A DNA stretch of 35,457 nucleotides, from positions 1 to 35,457 of IMG/VR virus record IMGVR_UViG_3300032285_003627; one strand, 5' to 3'. Origin of the DNA: a virus. The stretch's first letter is position 1. Each line of letters opens with the position of its first letter. The notes under the pieces are model-generated. The model made no database searches. It was not told the DNA's origin and saw only the letters and a program-made list of their open reading frames with translations. The translations under genes were made by a program, and so were the position numbers. This document shows positions 34,767-35,457 of the stretch, piece after piece.

Positions 34767-34928
34767 TCAGCGTTGCAGTTGTGCCAGGGATGATGGAGCG
34801 ATGTGAGCAGGAGATCCGCAGGAGAGATAGAACTCTACCATGCGCTCTGCCTCATCCAAACCTTTGAACCATTGAGAGCGCCACTCACAAGAATTGTAAG
34901 GGGTCTGATAGCGAACTTCGAAGCGCAT
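34767..34928 (-). CDS. Small protein of the GC-rich array, 53 aa
   Basis: 53 aa from the ATG at 34928, 23 nt after TACAAT: MRFEVRYQTPYNSCEWRSQW, FKGLDEAERMVEFYLSCGSP, AHIAPSSLAQLQR. Strand FEVRYQT, strand with WRSQWFKG, then helix DEAERMVEFYLSC: a typical small beta-beta-alpha arrangement. A second ATG at 34943 would add MQPIP, but leave only 9 nt after the -10. No domain recognised; the GLDEAERMVEFYLS helix recalls array proteins such as the 61-aa gene at 33470. Confidence 0.72.
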   Translation of the reverse strand: MRFEVRYQTPYNSCEWRSQWFKGLDEAERMVEFYLSCGSPAHIAPSSLAQLQR

Positions 34929-34951
34929 GGGGATGGGTTGCATCTGAAAGA

Positions 34952-34957
34952 ATTGTA
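34952..34957 (-). promoter_or_regulatory. -10 element TACAAT of the 53-aa gene
   Basis: Minus strand CCCGTGCTACAATTC, an extended -10 with TG, 23 nt before the ATG at 34928; the GTGCTACA part matches the repeat copies at 33669, 34133 and 35255. Confidence 0.65.
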
Positions 34958-34966
34958 GCACGGGAA

Positions 34967-34986
34967 GGGGGGCAGCGGTGCCCCCC
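34967..34986 (-). terminator. GC-rich stem-loop between 87-aa gene and the next promoter
   Basis: Perfect 8-bp stem GGGGGGCA / TGCCCCCC with a GCGG loop, 7 nt after the stop at 34994 and 9 nt before the next -10 element. No T-run on the transcribed strand. Confidence 0.55.
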
Positions 34987-34993
34987 GTGAGAT

Positions 34994-35257
34994 TCAGAAG
35001 TCGAACACGTCGCCGTTGAGTTCAACACGGTTGACTTCGGGATCTGCCCACTTTACACCATCGGGAGTCTCCGTGCTGCCGCAATCGTAGAGCATTTCCA
35101 GCAATTCTTCGTAGCAGCAGATTTCACCTTCCTGAATGAGATTGTAGACGCTTTCGTCGTTGTTGATGTACAGAGCAACGTTCCAGGTCTTGTAATTAGT
35201 CCAACCGTTGTAGGTTTCGTCCAGCAGGTTGGTTTGGTAACGGGTTGCGGTTGCCAT
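34994..35257 (-). CDS. NGWTNYKTWNVALYINND family small protein, 87 aa
   Basis: 87 aa from the ATG at 35257. The stretch YNGWTNYKTWNVALYINND (about 16-34) is the signature of a small protein family spread through phages and bacteria; I recall it under DUF numbers (possibly DUF7249) but am not sure. It continues with an acidic helix NLIQEGEICCYEELLEMLYD and a C-terminus ADPEVNRVELNGDVFDF. Function unknown. Promoter copy E lies directly upstream; a strong stem-loop follows the stop. Confidence 0.82.
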   Translation of the reverse strand: MATATRYQTNLLDETYNGWTNYKTWNVALYINNDESVYNLIQEGEICCYEELLEMLYDCGSTETPDGVKWADPEVNRVELNGDVFDF

Positions 35258-35292
35258 GATGCTTGGGGTTGGTTGCTTGGATACTGTAGCAC
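35255..35292 (-). promoter_or_regulatory. Promoter-leader repeat copy E
   Basis: Minus strand CCCGTGCTACAGT (TACAGT at 35283-35288), ATCCAAGCAACC, AACCCCAAGCATC to the ATG at 35257. Leader identical to copy A at 33429-33466. Confidence 0.75.
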
Positions 35293-35298
35293 GGGGAA

Positions 35299-35318
35299 GG
35301 GGGGCAGGAGCGCCCCCC
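35299..35318 (-). terminator. GC-rich stem-loop upstream of promoter copy E
   Basis: Perfect 7-bp stem GGGGGGC / GCCCCCC with a 6-nt loop, 7 nt after the stop of the right-edge gene and 10 nt before the next -10 element. No T-run. Confidence 0.55.
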
Positions 35319-35325
35319 AGGGCGA

Positions 35326-35457
35326 TCAGATGGCGCTGGTGCCCTTGCTCACCCAGAGTGCCAGGCGCATGGTGCCTGCCTTGCTCACCTGCTGGGCGGT
35401 GCGCCCGTGGGCGATGGCAGCAGTTTTCAGGCAGGTGCGCTGGGCATCGGTCATGCC
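35326..35457 (-). CDS. Small basic protein at the right edge, possibly partial
   Basis: Stop TGA at 35326; open to the right edge, with an ATG at 35454 giving 42 aa: MTDAQRTCLKTAAIAHGRTA, QQVSKAGTMRLALWVSKGTSA. Helical and basic. Whether the ATG is the true start cannot be seen, because the promoter would lie beyond the edge. Codon use and the following stem-loop match the rest of the array. Function unknown. Confidence 0.55.
   Translation of the reverse strand, partial: GMTDAQRTCLKTAAIAHGRTAQQVSKAGTMRLALWVSKGTSAI

Noticed and set aside
32706-35457. CRISPR array from regularly spaced repeats
   Set aside because: The repeats are promoter-leader copies separated by coding sequences of unequal length; there are no spacers and no cas genes.
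1-35457. tRNA or rRNA genes
   Set aside because: None recognised by eye on either strand; no cloverleaf or conserved rRNA stretch seen.

Overview
The window looks like two unrelated pieces of DNA joined near position 32,600. Positions 1 to about 32,595 are strongly AT-rich, and every gene lies on the minus strand. This is the tail, baseplate and neck block of a T4-like cyanophage (Kyanoviridae type, infecting Prochlorococcus or marine Synechococcus). Gene order, overlaps and protein sequences identify gp25, gp6, a giant gp7-position protein, gp8, a DUF4815 protein, gp13, gp14, gp15 and gp16. A SAM decarboxylase gene (speD) and several tiny proteins typical of cyanophages support the assignment. 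The very low GC content favours a Prochlorococcus-type host, but that is inference.

The phage part is read from high to low coordinates. A short accessory block (32,461 to 30,136) holds an AbrB-like 57-aa protein, a GT-A-like glycosyltransferase, four very small proteins, speD and an 81-aa protein. A clean sigma70 promoter (TTGACT, 17 bp, TATAAT) precedes the glycosyltransferase. The structural genes follow in three apparent late transcription units. Each begins at an exact T4-type late promoter (TATAAATA) in an intergenic gap: (1) gp25, gp6 and a 4239-aa protein; (2) gp8, a 2361-aa DUF4815 protein and two small proteins; (3) a 112-aa virion protein, gp13, gp14, gp15, gp16, a 521-aa mosaic basic protein and a protein cut by the left edge. 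Genes within units abut or overlap by a few bases. No large terminase (gp17) follows gp16 inside the window.

Positions about 32,605 to 35,457 are GC-rich and carry an array of about twelve tiny minus-strand genes (36 to 87 aa), three of them at or below 58 aa and one cut by the right edge. Ten genes have their own promoter: a -10 element (TACAGT, TACAAT or TATAGT), often extended by TG, placed 22-26 nt before the ATG in nine cases. Four share a near-identical leader. G-run/C-run stem-loops separate several genes, and several end about 10 nt upstream of the next -10. The source is unknown: a picocyanobacterial chromosome or plasmid, or a different GC-rich phage. An ORF open across the junction suggests a phage gene was cut there. 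An assembly or cloning chimera is the simplest explanation; real recombination is the alternative.

The observations most worth a second look are the one-promoter-per-gene micro-protein array, GxGY beta-repeats spread over four different virion proteins, the 4239-aa baseplate protein, and the mosaic protein between gp16 and the left-edge gene.
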